Shown here one piece after another: positions 34,100 through 45,106 of a DNA stretch of 64,000 nt. The first letter of the stretch is position 1. Each line of letters opens with the position of its first letter. Below the pieces are notes generated by a model. It ran no database searches. It was not told the origin of the DNA and saw only the letters and a list, made by a program, of their open reading frames with translations. The translations under genes and the position numbers were made by a program. The DNA comes from CAWACP01 sp963832965 (lineage in GTDB: Bacteria; Acidobacteriota; Terriglobia; Bryobacterales; Bryobacteraceae), in contig CAWHVW010000002.1 in NCBI GenBank assembly GCA_963832965.1, positions 1,320,112 to 1,384,111 on the forward strand. Direction: 5' to 3'.

Positions 34100-35059
34100 T
34101 CAAACCCACCACGCCGCGCCGGCCTGCTCGCGAATGATGATCTGGTTCAAAAACTCCGCCGCTTTACTCAGGCCTTCGTCGCCGGACATCAAACTGTCCT
34201 CGTGTTCGATGGAGAGGGCGCCGTCGTAGCCGTACATGCGCAGCGTGGAGATGAACTCGCGCCACCAGCCCGCATCGTGGCCGTAGCCCACCGTGCGGAA
34301 AATCCACGAGCGGTTGCGCTCGTCGGTGTATCGCTTCGTATCCAGCACGCCCGCGCGCGGCAGGTTGACATCATACATCTGCGTGTCCTTGGCGTGCACG
34401 TGGAAAATGGAATCGCCCAGAACGCGAATAGCTTTGATAGGGTCGATGCCCTGCCAGAACATGTGGCTGGGATCGTAGTTCACACCCACCGTTTCGCCCG
34501 CCTCCGCGCGCAGGTGAAGCATGGTCTCCGGGCTATAGGCCACAAAGCCAGGATGCATTTCGATGGCGACGCGCACTCCGTGATCGGCGGCGAAGCGCGC
34601 GTGCTCCTTCCAATACGGAATCACCTTCTTCTCCCACTGCCATGCCAGCACGTCCAGGTACTCCGGCGGCCATGGACAGGTGACCCAGTTGGGAAACTTC
34701 GCGCCGTCATGATCGCCGGGGCAGCCGGAGAAATCCACCACCGTGGAAACCCCCAGCTTCTCCGCCAGCAGAATGGTCTTACGGCTGGTGTCGATGTATC
34801 CCTTCGCGACGGCCGCATCGGGGTGCAGCGGGTTGCCGTGCGAACTGAGCGCGCTGATGTGGAAGCCGCTGTCGTCCAGCTTTTTCCGGAACTCCTCCAG
34901 CTCCCCGGCGTTGTCAAGCATGGTGAGGGGGCAGTGCTGCCCGCCGGGATAGTTGCCGGTTCCCAGCTCAACGGTGTCAATGCGGAGCCCTTTGAGTTTT
35001 GCCAGGACGCGCTCCAGGGGCAGTTGCCCGAGCACCACGGTGAAAACGCCGACCTTCAT
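34100..35059 (-). CDS. Sugar phosphate isomerase/epimerase-type TIM barrel
   Basis: This 319-residue protein belongs to the xylose-isomerase-like/AP-endonuclease-2 superfamily. Metal-site segments are VELGTGNYPGG, ISALSSHGNPLHP, VAIEMHPGFVAYSPET, VNYDPSHMFWQGIDP, FHVHAKDTQM and LSIEHEDSLM. Such proteins isomerise or epimerise sugars or keto-sugars. It is followed upstream by a ThuA gene and lies near Gfo/Idh/MocA and DUF1080 genes, a combination seen in 3-keto-sugar catabolism. It is convergent with the hydrolase (stop codons adjoin). Confidence 0.86.
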   Translation of the reverse strand: MKVGVFTVVLGQLPLERVLAKLKGLRIDTVELGTGNYPGGQHCPLTMLDNAGELEEFRKKLDDSGFHISALSSHGNPLHPDAAVAKGYIDTSRKTILLAEKLGVSTVVDFSGCPGDHDGAKFPNWVTCPWPPEYLDVLAWQWEKKVIPYWKEHARFAADHGVRVAIEMHPGFVAYSPETMLHLRAEAGETVGVNYDPSHMFWQGIDPIKAIRVLGDSIFHVHAKDTQMYDVNLPRAGVLDTKRYTDERNRSWIFRTVGYGHDAGWWREFISTLRMYGYDGALSIEHEDSLMSGDEGLSKAAEFLNQIIIREQAGAAWWV

Positions 35060-35074
35060 AATTGCCTCAGCGTA

Positions 35075-35899
35075 TCACTTTCGAATGCTGAGGCGATCAG
35101 GCGCAGGGAAATCGTCCGGCACTTTCTGGGTGACGTCGCCGGTGGCCGCCCATTCCGCGCCGCGCTGCAGTGTGGTAATAAAGCCGAGGCACTGCATGGC
35201 CGCGACGTCGTGTCCCAGCGTGGTGTGGAAGACGCGCCCTTTGCCGTAATGGATGGTCATCAGCATTGGCTCATCATGGCCGGTCCCCCGGTTGGCCGGG
35301 TCCGAGTGCGCCGTGGCCACCACGTCCACGTCCTTTGCCGGACCGCACAAGCTGTCGTAAAGCTCATCCGGCGCGTGCATCCAGATTGCGGGCAATCCGC
35401 GCGCGATGGGACTGTCGGGGTCGCGCATCGTGACTTGAAACGCCAGCCGGTCGCCATGATGCCCGCAGGACGTGCCATCTGCGTTCTTCCGCCCGCCCCA
35501 GCCACCCACACCGATCATCTCGTTGTACGCGGGCCAGTCCGGGAACGCGTTATCCGCCGCATGATAGCTGACAAATCCACCGCCGCCGCGTACATATTCT
35601 TCGAAAGCGACCTTTGTGGCGTCCGGCCAGGGCAGGCCATTGTAGTTGGAGACAACCACACCGAAGGCGCCGAAATCCGGTTGGAAACCACTCATGTCCG
35701 GTCCGGGCGGCGCGGTCGTCACCGTGGCCACGAACAAACCGGAGTCTTCCAGAATCCTCTTCAGAACCGGCGTGGTCTCCTGCCAATGATGATTGTTCTG
35801 CCCGTCAATGATGAGAGCTTTCAGCTTACCGGCGGCGCAAACTTGCGGGACGGAAAAGAGGAGCAAACCGGCGAACGTGGCGAGGGTTGCGCGAGTCAC
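35075..35899 (-). CDS. Exported ThuA-like domain protein
   Basis: This 274-residue protein has a signal peptide (LATFAGLLLFSVPQVCAAG) and a ThuA fold related to class I glutamine amidotransferases: KALIIDGQNNHHWQETTPVL, SNYNGLPWPD, GGGGFVSYHAADNAFPDWPA and MLMTIHYGKGRVFHTTLGHD. ThuA proteins act in disaccharide/3-keto-sugar metabolism. The GTG start at 35899 lies in the 22-bp repeat also found at 36807-36828. It is probably in an operon with the TIM-barrel gene, 15 bases away. Confidence 0.84.
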   Translation of the reverse strand: MTRATLATFAGLLLFSVPQVCAAGKLKALIIDGQNNHHWQETTPVLKRILEDSGLFVATVTTAPPGPDMSGFQPDFGAFGVVVSNYNGLPWPDATKVAFEEYVRGGGGFVSYHAADNAFPDWPAYNEMIGVGGWGGRKNADGTSCGHHGDRLAFQVTMRDPDSPIARGLPAIWMHAPDELYDSLCGPAKDVDVVATAHSDPANRGTGHDEPMLMTIHYGKGRVFHTTLGHDVAAMQCLGFITTLQRGAEWAATGDVTQKVPDDFPAPDRLSIRK

Positions 35900-35917
35900 C
35901 TGTCCAGCATGTCATAT
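35896..35917. repeat. 22-bp direct repeat, copy 1
   Basis: This 22-base sequence (CCTGTCCAGCATGTCATAT on the + strand, preceded by TCA) is identical to 36807-36828. On the minus strand it covers the start codon of the ThuA gene and the bases just upstream. Two identical translation-initiation regions 911 bases apart suggest shared regulation or local duplication. Confidence 0.7.
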
Positions 35918-35928
35918 TTCCGGAATAC

Positions 35929-36807
35929 TCACCTCCCGCCAGCCGGCGTCGCTGCAACGTCCGACACCGATTCGATCACCAGGCGTGAGCAGAAAAGGCC
36001 AAAATGTCCAAACCCTCCTCCATATGGACAGTGGCTTTCGCCGTCCGAACACCCCACAACTTGAGTATCGAATCGCCCGGTGAGAGTGGCTGTTACTTCG
36101 TAGGGCGAGCACACCCGGCCCAGGCATCCTTTCGTTCGAAATTGGTCGCTGAGATAGTGGTTAAATGAAAGAAACTCCTTGTTTTGTATTACTCGTAGTG
36201 AGTCTCTCGGCGCGATGTTGCCGCAACACCATATTGTGGGTTGCCGTTTAGGGCCCCGCCCGTATTCGAGCCACACCTCCGTCGTCGGATTTTCACCGCA
36301 ATGAGCGTAGTCCAGCTCAAACTCTTCAAAAGCTATAAGAATCCGGCCCCGTACTCTGACAATCCTTCCACTGAACCGTCCCGGGTACGTCATCAAGTCG
36401 CATACACTCACATCGGGCGGCCTCGAATCGTCTGGCGACACTCTCCCGCGAACGGGCACCGCGCTCGACCCGCATACACCCACGACCGACAGCACGGTCG
36501 GCGGAATTTCGACACTCGTCCCCTTCAACAACACACTCTTCGTGGCCTTCTCGAATCCTGGTGCGATGGCTTCCAATTCGTAATGACCTGACTTGACGAT
36601 GAATGCGTAGAATCCATTCTGGTCGGTTCGCGTAGTCGCCGAGGGCTCGGTAATCCCATCCAGAATTGCGCTCACTGTTGCGTTCGGGATGACGGCTCCG
36701 CTGCTGTCCGTCACACGGCCGGTGATATGGACTTAGCTTGACTCGATATTCGTTTGTGCCGGCATCAGCGCAAACATCGTGAGGCAAATCACCGCGACAG
36801 ATCGCAT
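35929..36807 (-). pseudogene. Exported carboxypeptidase-regulatory-like domain protein, interrupted by an in-frame stop
   Basis: From ATG 36807 (or GTG 36810) the frame encodes a signal peptide MRSVAVICLTMFALMPAQ, then TNIESS and a TAA stop. The same frame continues VHITGRVTDSSGAVIPNATV, the classic opening of a CarboxypepD_reg-like beta-sandwich, and runs 260 residues more to 35929. It passes a Cys-rich C-terminal region (VWLEYGRGPKRQPTIWCCGN) and ends SDVAATPAGGR. One base change (TAA to a sense codon) would give an intact protein of about 292 residues. The open part alone starts at GTG 36714 without a signal. Its initiation region lies in the second copy of the 22-bp repeat. Confidence 0.7.
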
Positions 36808-36828
36808 CACCTGTCCAGCATGTCATAT
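36807..36828. repeat. 22-bp direct repeat, copy 2
   Basis: Identical to 35896-35917. It covers the start of the interrupted minus-strand gene and lies just upstream of the plus-strand oxidoreductase promoter, so it sits between divergent genes. Confidence 0.7.
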
Positions 36829-36831
36829 CTG

Positions 36832-36837
36832 TATAAT
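36832..36837 (+). promoter_or_regulatory. Perfect -10 box for a near-leaderless transcript
   Basis: TATAAT at 36832-36837 is followed by six bases and then the GTG of the oxidoreductase gene at 36844. A start of transcription about seven bases after the box would fall on the start codon. No good -35 element is visible. Confidence 0.5.
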
Positions 36838-36843
36838 TGCCAC

Positions 36844-38184
36844 GTGAACCGGCGCACCTTCCTCCAGGCGGCCTCCGCGGCTGCAGCCCCGTTGCTTGTC
36901 CCGGCCTTGTCGCTGGGGAAGGGAGGGGCGGTCGCGGCCAACAGCCGCATCACCATGGGCATGATCGGCACCGGCAATCAGGGCACCAACGACATGCTCG
37001 ATTTCCTCAAGGACGAGCGCGTCCAGATGGTGGCCGTGTGCGACGTGAACCGCGAGTCGCCGGGTTACTGGAACGGCGCCATTGCCGGGCGCGAACCTGC
37101 GCGCCAATACGTCGAGTGGCGCTACGCGCGCGAGAAACGCTCGGGTGTATACAAGGGCTGCGAAGCGTACCACGATTTTCGCGACCTGCTGGCGCGCAAG
37201 GACATCGACGCGGTGGGCATTGCGCTGCCGGATCACTGGCATGCCATCGTGGCCATCGAAGCGGCTCGCGTGGGCAAGGACATCTACGGGCAGAAGCCGC
37301 TGGCGCTGACCATCGAGCAAGGTCGCGCCATGGCCACCGCGGTAAGCAGGTACCAGCGCATTTTTCAATGCGGCAGCCAGCAGCGCTCCGACGCGCGCTT
37401 TCGTAAAGCCTGCGAGATCGTGCGCAACGGCCGCATCGGAAAGTTGCAGACGGTCCGCTGCGGATTGCCCGGCGGTACTCCCGACCTGAGCAAAGCCGGC
37501 GACCGGAAAGCCACCGAGCCGGTGCCCGACGGCTTCGACTACGAGTTCTGGCTGGGACCGGCCCCCGAGGCGTCCTATTGCCCGGCGCGCTGTTTCGAAA
37601 ACTTCCGTTGGATTCTCGATTATTCCGGCGGCCAGATGACCGACTGGGGCGGCCATCATCCGGACATCGCGCAGTGGGGCATGGGCGCCGACGACACCGG
37701 ACCGGTGGCCATCCGCAACGGCCGCGCCACGTGGTCATCCGACGCGCCATGGAACACCGCGACCACGTTCTACTACGAGGCCGATTACGCCAGCGGCGTG
37801 AAGCTGATTGTCTCCAGCAGCGAGCGCATGGGGGTCACCTTCGAGGGCAGTGACGGCTGGGTGTTCGTGACGCGCGGCGGCATCGAGGCGAAAAACCCGG
37901 ATCTGCTATACGAGAGCGATTATGGTCCGAACGCGGTGCATCTCTATCGCAGTGATGATCATCACCGCAACTTCATCGATTGCGTTCTGTCCCGCGCGCA
38001 ACCCATCGCGGCGGTGGAAACCGCTCATCGTTCCATCAGCATCGCGCATCTTGGGAACATCAGCCTGCGCCTCGGGCGCGATCTGCAATGGGACCCGCAA
38101 CACGAGCAGGTAATCGACGACGCGTCCGCGAACGGAATGTTATCGCGGCCCATGCGCGCTCCATGGAAGTTGCCGGAAATCTAA
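36844..38184 (+). CDS. Gfo/Idh/MocA family oxidoreductase with Tat-type leader
   Basis: This 446-residue NAD(P)-dependent oxidoreductase is exported: NRRTFLQAASAAAAPLLVPA is a Tat-type leader with an RR pair. The Rossmann motif is MGMIGTGNQGTND, followed by VAVCDVNRES, DAVGIALPDHWHA and GKDIYGQKPLALTIEQGRAM (the EKP-like block, here QKP), and later DWGGHHPDIAQWGMG. Such enzymes oxidise sugars to 3-keto sugars. An ATG at 36820 is the alternative start. It flanks DUF1080, ThuA and TIM-barrel genes. Confidence 0.9.
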   Translation: MNRRTFLQAASAAAAPLLVPALSLGKGGAVAANSRITMGMIGTGNQGTNDMLDFLKDERVQMVAVCDVNRESPGYWNGAIAGREPARQYVEWRYAREKRSGVYKGCEAYHDFRDLLARKDIDAVGIALPDHWHAIVAIEAARVGKDIYGQKPLALTIEQGRAMATAVSRYQRIFQCGSQQRSDARFRKACEIVRNGRIGKLQTVRCGLPGGTPDLSKAGDRKATEPVPDGFDYEFWLGPAPEASYCPARCFENFRWILDYSGGQMTDWGGHHPDIAQWGMGADDTGPVAIRNGRATWSSDAPWNTATTFYYEADYASGVKLIVSSSERMGVTFEGSDGWVFVTRGGIEAKNPDLLYESDYGPNAVHLYRSDDHHRNFIDCVLSRAQPIAAVETAHRSISIAHLGNISLRLGRDLQWDPQHEQVIDDASANGMLSRPMRAPWKLPEI

Positions 38185-38226
38185 TCGGACATTGTCTTAT
38201 CCGCACTCATCGGCGGCTGAGAATCG

Positions 38227-39039
38227 TTACTTCTCCGGCTCGTCGTACGCGCCCAGCCGCCGGATCCAGATATTCCGGAAGCGCACCTGGTTGTGATGGT
38301 TCTGCAGCACCAGCGAATCCTCGGCGGGCTGCGGCTCGTAGTGGGCCAACTGGCGGTGCAGCGTGGGTCCCATTGCCGCCTGGTGATTGTGCACCAGCAC
38401 TCCGTTGAAGAACACCGTGATATACGCGGGCTTCGCCAGCTTGCCGCCGTCAAATCGCGGCGCCTCGAAGACGATGTCGTACACCTGCCATTGTCCGGGT
38501 GGCCGGCCGGGATTCACCAACGGCGGCCATTGACCATAGATGGCCGCAGCCTGGCCGTCGGCGTATGTCGGATTCTTCCACGGGTCCAGCACCTGAATCT
38601 CGTACAGGCCCATCATGAAGACGCCGCTGTTGCCGCGCCCCTGGCTGGTCCCGCTGACATCGGGCCGCTCCTGCCACTCGATGTGCAACTGGCAGTCGCC
38701 GAACTTCTGCTTCGTGGAAAGGTTGCCGGTCTCGGGGACCACCTCGAAGTATCCATCGCCCATCTTCCACTTTGGCGGGTCGTCGCCGGAGGCCCATTGC
38801 GAGAGATCGTGCCCGTCGAACAGGACGATGGCGTCGGAAGGCGCGCCGCCGGGCGTTTCCGATGGTGTCACCATGCGCGGGTGCGGACGCGCCGGATCGT
38901 GCACATGCCACGGCAGACCCGGCAGAATCGGCGTGTCGGTGTAGCCGAGGTCGTGATTCGCGGCGGGCGGCGAGGGTTGCTGCCCCCACGGGAGAACCGC
39001 CGTGGCTGCGGCTAATAGAGAGAAAGCGAGTGTTTTCAT
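38227..39039 (-). CDS. Exported DUF1080 (3-keto-disaccharide hydrolase-type) protein
   Basis: This 270-residue protein has a signal peptide (LAFSLLAAATAVLPWGQ) and a concanavalin-like DUF1080 domain: DAIVLFDGHDLSQWASGD, WKMGDGYFEVVPETGNLSTK, FGDCQLHIEWQ, GNSGVFMMGLYEIQVLD and the C-terminal LVLQNHHNQVRFRNIWIRRL. The family includes 3-keto-glucoside hydrolases/lyases that cleave oxidised disaccharides. It is convergent with the oxidoreductase that could make its substrate. The ATG at 39039 begins the signal peptide. Confidence 0.88.
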   Translation of the reverse strand: MKTLAFSLLAAATAVLPWGQQPSPPAANHDLGYTDTPILPGLPWHVHDPARPHPRMVTPSETPGGAPSDAIVLFDGHDLSQWASGDDPPKWKMGDGYFEVVPETGNLSTKQKFGDCQLHIEWQERPDVSGTSQGRGNSGVFMMGLYEIQVLDPWKNPTYADGQAAAIYGQWPPLVNPGRPPGQWQVYDIVFEAPRFDGGKLAKPAYITVFFNGVLVHNHQAAMGPTLHRQLAHYEPQPAEDSLVLQNHHNQVRFRNIWIRRLGAYDEPEK

Positions 39040-39154
39040 TGGGCTGTGTACCACTGCGCCAGTCTATCAGCTTCGGCAATCGATGGGATTCGAATGGCCG
39101 TCCCCCAGGCGAATTCGGTCTAACTAACCCCTCCAATTGTCGATATGGACCTGA

Positions 39155-41671
39155 ATGCCTCTGGACACGCTATGGAACCGTATGTCCAGATGGGCTGGCC
39201 GGTTCTTTGCCAGCGACCCTCCCTTATGGAGACGCCAGTCGGCGCTGCCCGCCGCGGCAGCCGTGCTGGTGGTTCTGGCAGTTCCGCTGCTCTGCGATCT
39301 CGTGTTCACCGTCAGTGGTAACCAGGAGCTTCAAACCAGTGTCAGGAACTGGACGATGGCTTACGGTCAACTGCGGGACTGGACCCAGCAGAGCCGGCGG
39401 CGCTCTCTTTACGCACTGCTCGGCACTAACTCAGACTGTCTTCCATCCATTCGCCAGGCGGACCAGGGCGTCAGTCTCACGGTGGGCGAGGCGCTTATGT
39501 TGGGCCCAGACGCCGGCGCGAATGCGGTTATCAGGCAGTTTTCAGCCCGTTGGAAGGATTATGCCAGGGTCCGCGACGGCGAGCTGGCGCTGCTGACGCA
39601 GGGCCGCAGCGACGATGCCGTCCGCATGGAAACCGAATCGGGCGCACCGGCCTTTGAAAAGGCACAAGCTGCCCTGGCGCAAGCAGGTCCGCTGGTGGAT
39701 GCTTATCTGAGCCGCCGGGAGCGCATGGAGCTTTGGGCGTTTGCCGGCGCTTGCATCGGACTGGCCATCCTGCTCATCGGCATGGTCTGTTTCATTGCGG
39801 TGTTCGTGTGGATGGACCGGAAACGGCGCGTCCTGCTGGAGTCGCTGGAGGAAAACAACGAAACGTTGCGCGCCGAAAAGGAGGCCGAGCATCAGTACAA
39901 CCGCATTCTTGAGCTGATCGGCAGCAAGGAACCTCTGGAGACGGTGCTCGACGCCGTAGTGGCCGCCCTGCACCGGCAACAGCCCGACCCGGCTACTGGA
40001 TGCGCCGTGCTGGCGCTGCACGGGGCGCACCTGAGGGCGCTGACGCGGGGCCTGTCGCCGGACCTTGTCGAAGCGGCGAAGCGGTTCGCGGCCAAAGTGG
40101 CGGCTGGCGAGCCGGTGGATACCGGTAAGGAAGAGTTGCGGGAAGCGGCGCTCCAGGATGGCTTCGTGGAGTGCCGGTTTGCGCCGGTGTGGGTGCGGGG
40201 AACGGAGGACGGGGGCTGGATTGTCACTTGCCACAAACTGTCGCCTGTTCATGGACGAACCGCCTCGGTCCTGATGCACCGTGCGCAACGCGCCGCGGTT
40301 CTGGCCATCGAGAACCGCAGGCTGTACGAGCACCTGGCCCAGCAGGCCCACTTCGACGCATTGACGCAGTTGCCCAACCGTCTGCTGTTTCACGACCGTC
40401 TGCACCAGGCGATGGCTCACGCGCGGCGGCATCGGACCAAAGTTGCCATTCTGTGGCTGGATCTTGACGGATTCAAGCGCGTGAACGACACTCTGGGCCA
40501 TCGTGCCGGCGACACCCTGCTTCGTCTGGCCGGCCAGCGTCTGTTGGCGTGCGTGCGCGAAACGGATACGCTGGCCCGGCTGGGCGGCGACGAATTCACC
40601 GTGGTCCTGAAAGAGGTCCGCGATCTCGCCTCAGCCATGCTGGCGGCCGAAAAGCTGCTGGAAGCCCTGCGGCGGCCGTTCCAGATCGCCCGGCATGACT
40701 TGTCCATCAGCGCCAGCATCGGCGTCAGCATCTTCCCCGATCACGGCGAGGACGTAACCGCCGTGGTGAAGAGCGCCGACATCGCCATGTATCGCGCGAA
40801 GACCCTGGGGAAGAGCCGCGTGGAAGCGTTCATGCCGTCCATGGCCGATGCCGAGCGGGAACGGCTGGAAATGGAAATCCAACTGCGCGCCGCCATTGGC
40901 AACGAAGAATTCGAACTCTACTACCAGCCGCAGGTGGACTTGCAGGGCGGTCTGGTCGGCCTGGAAGCGCTGGTGCGGTGGAACCACAATGCCAAAGGCG
41001 TGATCTCTCCGGGCGATTTTATTCCAGTGGCCGAAGCCGACGGCCTGATTGTGCCGCTGGGCGCATGGGTGCTCCGCCGGGCCTGCCTGCAATGCCGCGA
41101 ATGGATGGATCGCGGATTTGCGGTACCCTCCGTCGCCGTCAATGTCTCCGCCGTGCAACTGGCCGATTCGGATTTCGCCGCCCTCTTGAAGCGCTGTCTG
41201 ACGGAGGCGCGTCTGGAGCCAAAACAACTCGAATTGGAAATTACCGAGACGTCTTTTCTCGACAATGCCGTGGAAACCGGCAGGCAGATCGAGCGCATCC
41301 GGGCCCTCGGAATCAGCATCGCCATCGACGATTTCGGCACCGGCTACTCGTCGCTCAGCTACTTGCATCGGCTGCCCGTCGACCGCCTCAAGATCGACCG
41401 CTCTTTCGTGCGCGACATCAATAACGCCGCGGCGGGAACGGCGTCGGTGGTGCGCGCCATTGTGGTCATGGCGCACAGCCTGGATCTGTCCGTGGTCGCC
41501 GAGGGCGTGGAGACGGACGAACAACTGGAAGCCATCCGCGAGGCCGGCTGCGACTTCGCCCAGGGCTATTACTATCACCGCCCGCTCTCCGTGGATGCCA
41601 CCGAACAGTTGCTGGCCGTATCGTCCCGCGCGGAGGACCGGCAGGACGTCATGGAAAACACCAGCGCATGA
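39155..41671 (+). CDS. Membrane GGDEF-EAL cyclic-di-GMP protein with GAF-like region
   Basis: This is an 838-residue protein. There are membrane helices at about 30-52 and 190-215 enclosing a helical periplasmic sensor of the CHASE3/4HB type. A coiled segment (EENNETLRAEKEAEHQ) and a GAF-like region (about 250-405) follow, then GGDEF with intact LGGDEF near residue 476 and EAL with EALVRWNH near 603, NVSAVQLAD and DDFGTGYSSLSYL. Both active-site signatures look complete, so it could synthesise and degrade c-di-GMP. The ligand is unknown. It stands alone, just upstream of bluB. Confidence 0.92.
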   Translation: MPLDTLWNRMSRWAGRFFASDPPLWRRQSALPAAAAVLVVLAVPLLCDLVFTVSGNQELQTSVRNWTMAYGQLRDWTQQSRRRSLYALLGTNSDCLPSIRQADQGVSLTVGEALMLGPDAGANAVIRQFSARWKDYARVRDGELALLTQGRSDDAVRMETESGAPAFEKAQAALAQAGPLVDAYLSRRERMELWAFAGACIGLAILLIGMVCFIAVFVWMDRKRRVLLESLEENNETLRAEKEAEHQYNRILELIGSKEPLETVLDAVVAALHRQQPDPATGCAVLALHGAHLRALTRGLSPDLVEAAKRFAAKVAAGEPVDTGKEELREAALQDGFVECRFAPVWVRGTEDGGWIVTCHKLSPVHGRTASVLMHRAQRAAVLAIENRRLYEHLAQQAHFDALTQLPNRLLFHDRLHQAMAHARRHRTKVAILWLDLDGFKRVNDTLGHRAGDTLLRLAGQRLLACVRETDTLARLGGDEFTVVLKEVRDLASAMLAAEKLLEALRRPFQIARHDLSISASIGVSIFPDHGEDVTAVVKSADIAMYRAKTLGKSRVEAFMPSMADAERERLEMEIQLRAAIGNEEFELYYQPQVDLQGGLVGLEALVRWNHNAKGVISPGDFIPVAEADGLIVPLGAWVLRRACLQCREWMDRGFAVPSVAVNVSAVQLADSDFAALLKRCLTEARLEPKQLELEITETSFLDNAVETGRQIERIRALGISIAIDDFGTGYSSLSYLHRLPVDRLKIDRSFVRDINNAAAGTASVVRAIVVMAHSLDLSVVAEGVETDEQLEAIREAGCDFAQGYYYHRPLSVDATEQLLAVSSRAEDRQDVMENTSA

Positions 41672-41687
41672 GCCATACTCAGAGGAG

Positions 41688-42329
41688 ATGGACAGCCCCT
41701 CGCGATTCGACGACGACTTCCGGCGGCGCTTTCGGGAGCTGTTGATCTGGCGAAGGGACGTCCGGCGCTTTCAGCGCGCCCCGCTTCCCGAGGGCATTGT
41801 GGAGGAATTGCTCGCGCTAGCGTGCCTTGCGCCCTCCGTCGGCCTGAGCGAGCCCTGGCGGTTTATCCGCGTGGAGACCCAGGACGTGCGGGATCGCATC
41901 ACGGCGGAATTTGAGCGCGCCAACGCGGAGGCTCTCCAGGATCTCTCCGGCGACCGCGCTTCCCTGTATTCCCAATTGAAGCTGGCCGGCCTGCGCGAAG
42001 CGCCGGTTCACCTGGCCGTGTTCACCGATCGCGCCACCGGCAAGGGACACGGCCTCGGCCGCCAGACCATGCCGGAAACCCTCGATTACTCGGTAGTGGC
42101 GGCCATCCACACGCTCTGGCTGGCTGCGCGTACGGTGGGTGTGGGCCTCGGATGGGTGTCTATTCTGGACCCCGCCCAGGTGACGCGCATCCTGGATGTA
42201 CCGGCTGGCTGGTCGCTGACAGCCTATTTGTGTCTGGGTTATCCGGAAGAGCAGATGGATTTTCCGGAATTGGAGCGCGCCGGCTGGGAGAAGCGCGCGG
42301 GTGCGGAGAGCCGCATTCTCACACGCTGA
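41688..42329 (+). CDS. bluB: 5,6-dimethylbenzimidazole synthase BluB
   Basis: This 213-residue flavin-destructase of the nitroreductase fold converts reduced FMN into the lower ligand of vitamin B12. Diagnostic blocks are LLIWRRDVRRFQ, LACLAPSVGLSEPWRFIRVE, LYSQLKLAGLREAPVHLAVF, TGKGHGLGRQTMPETL and WVSILDPAQVTRILDVP. No cobalamin genes adjoin. The ATG at 41688 directly follows AGAGGAG, an unusually tight spacing; no better start is visible. Confidence 0.92.
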   Translation: MDSPSRFDDDFRRRFRELLIWRRDVRRFQRAPLPEGIVEELLALACLAPSVGLSEPWRFIRVETQDVRDRITAEFERANAEALQDLSGDRASLYSQLKLAGLREAPVHLAVFTDRATGKGHGLGRQTMPETLDYSVVAAIHTLWLAARTVGVGLGWVSILDPAQVTRILDVPAGWSLTAYLCLGYPEEQMDFPELERAGWEKRAGAESRILTR

Positions 42330-42342
42330 AACAAAGTATTAT

Positions 42343-42404
42343 CCACTCCGTTACCGTCGCGGTTCGGTAACGCCCCATGCCGAGCCGCGACAGTGATGGA
42401 GCGG
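42343..42404. repeat. Inverted pair of the dispersed repeat
   Basis: A reverse copy (TTACCGTCGCGGTTCGGTAA core, 42343-42371) is followed eight bases later by a forward copy (CCGAGCCGCGACAGTGATGG, 42380-42404), forming a hairpin with a short loop. It lies between bluB and acnA. Together with the single copies it shows that the family occurs both alone and as palindromic pairs. Confidence 0.7.
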
Positions 42405-42425
42405 AACCAGAATGATCGGCACCGG

Positions 42426-42431
42426 TACAAT
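42426..42431 (+). promoter_or_regulatory. Putative -10 box of acnA
   Basis: TACAAT ends eight bases before the acnA ATG at 42440, with no Shine-Dalgarno sequence between. This suggests a very short or absent 5' leader. No convincing -35 box is seen. Confidence 0.4.
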
Positions 42432-42439
42432 GAAAGCAG

Positions 42440-45076
<2,637 letters not shown>

Positions 45077-45106
45077 CGGCCGGGCCGCAAGTTGCTACTT
45101 TGTAGC

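Noticed and set aside
34202..36064. 620-codon plus-strand open frame
   Set aside because: Antisense to the TIM-barrel and ThuA genes; His/Arg-rich shadow.
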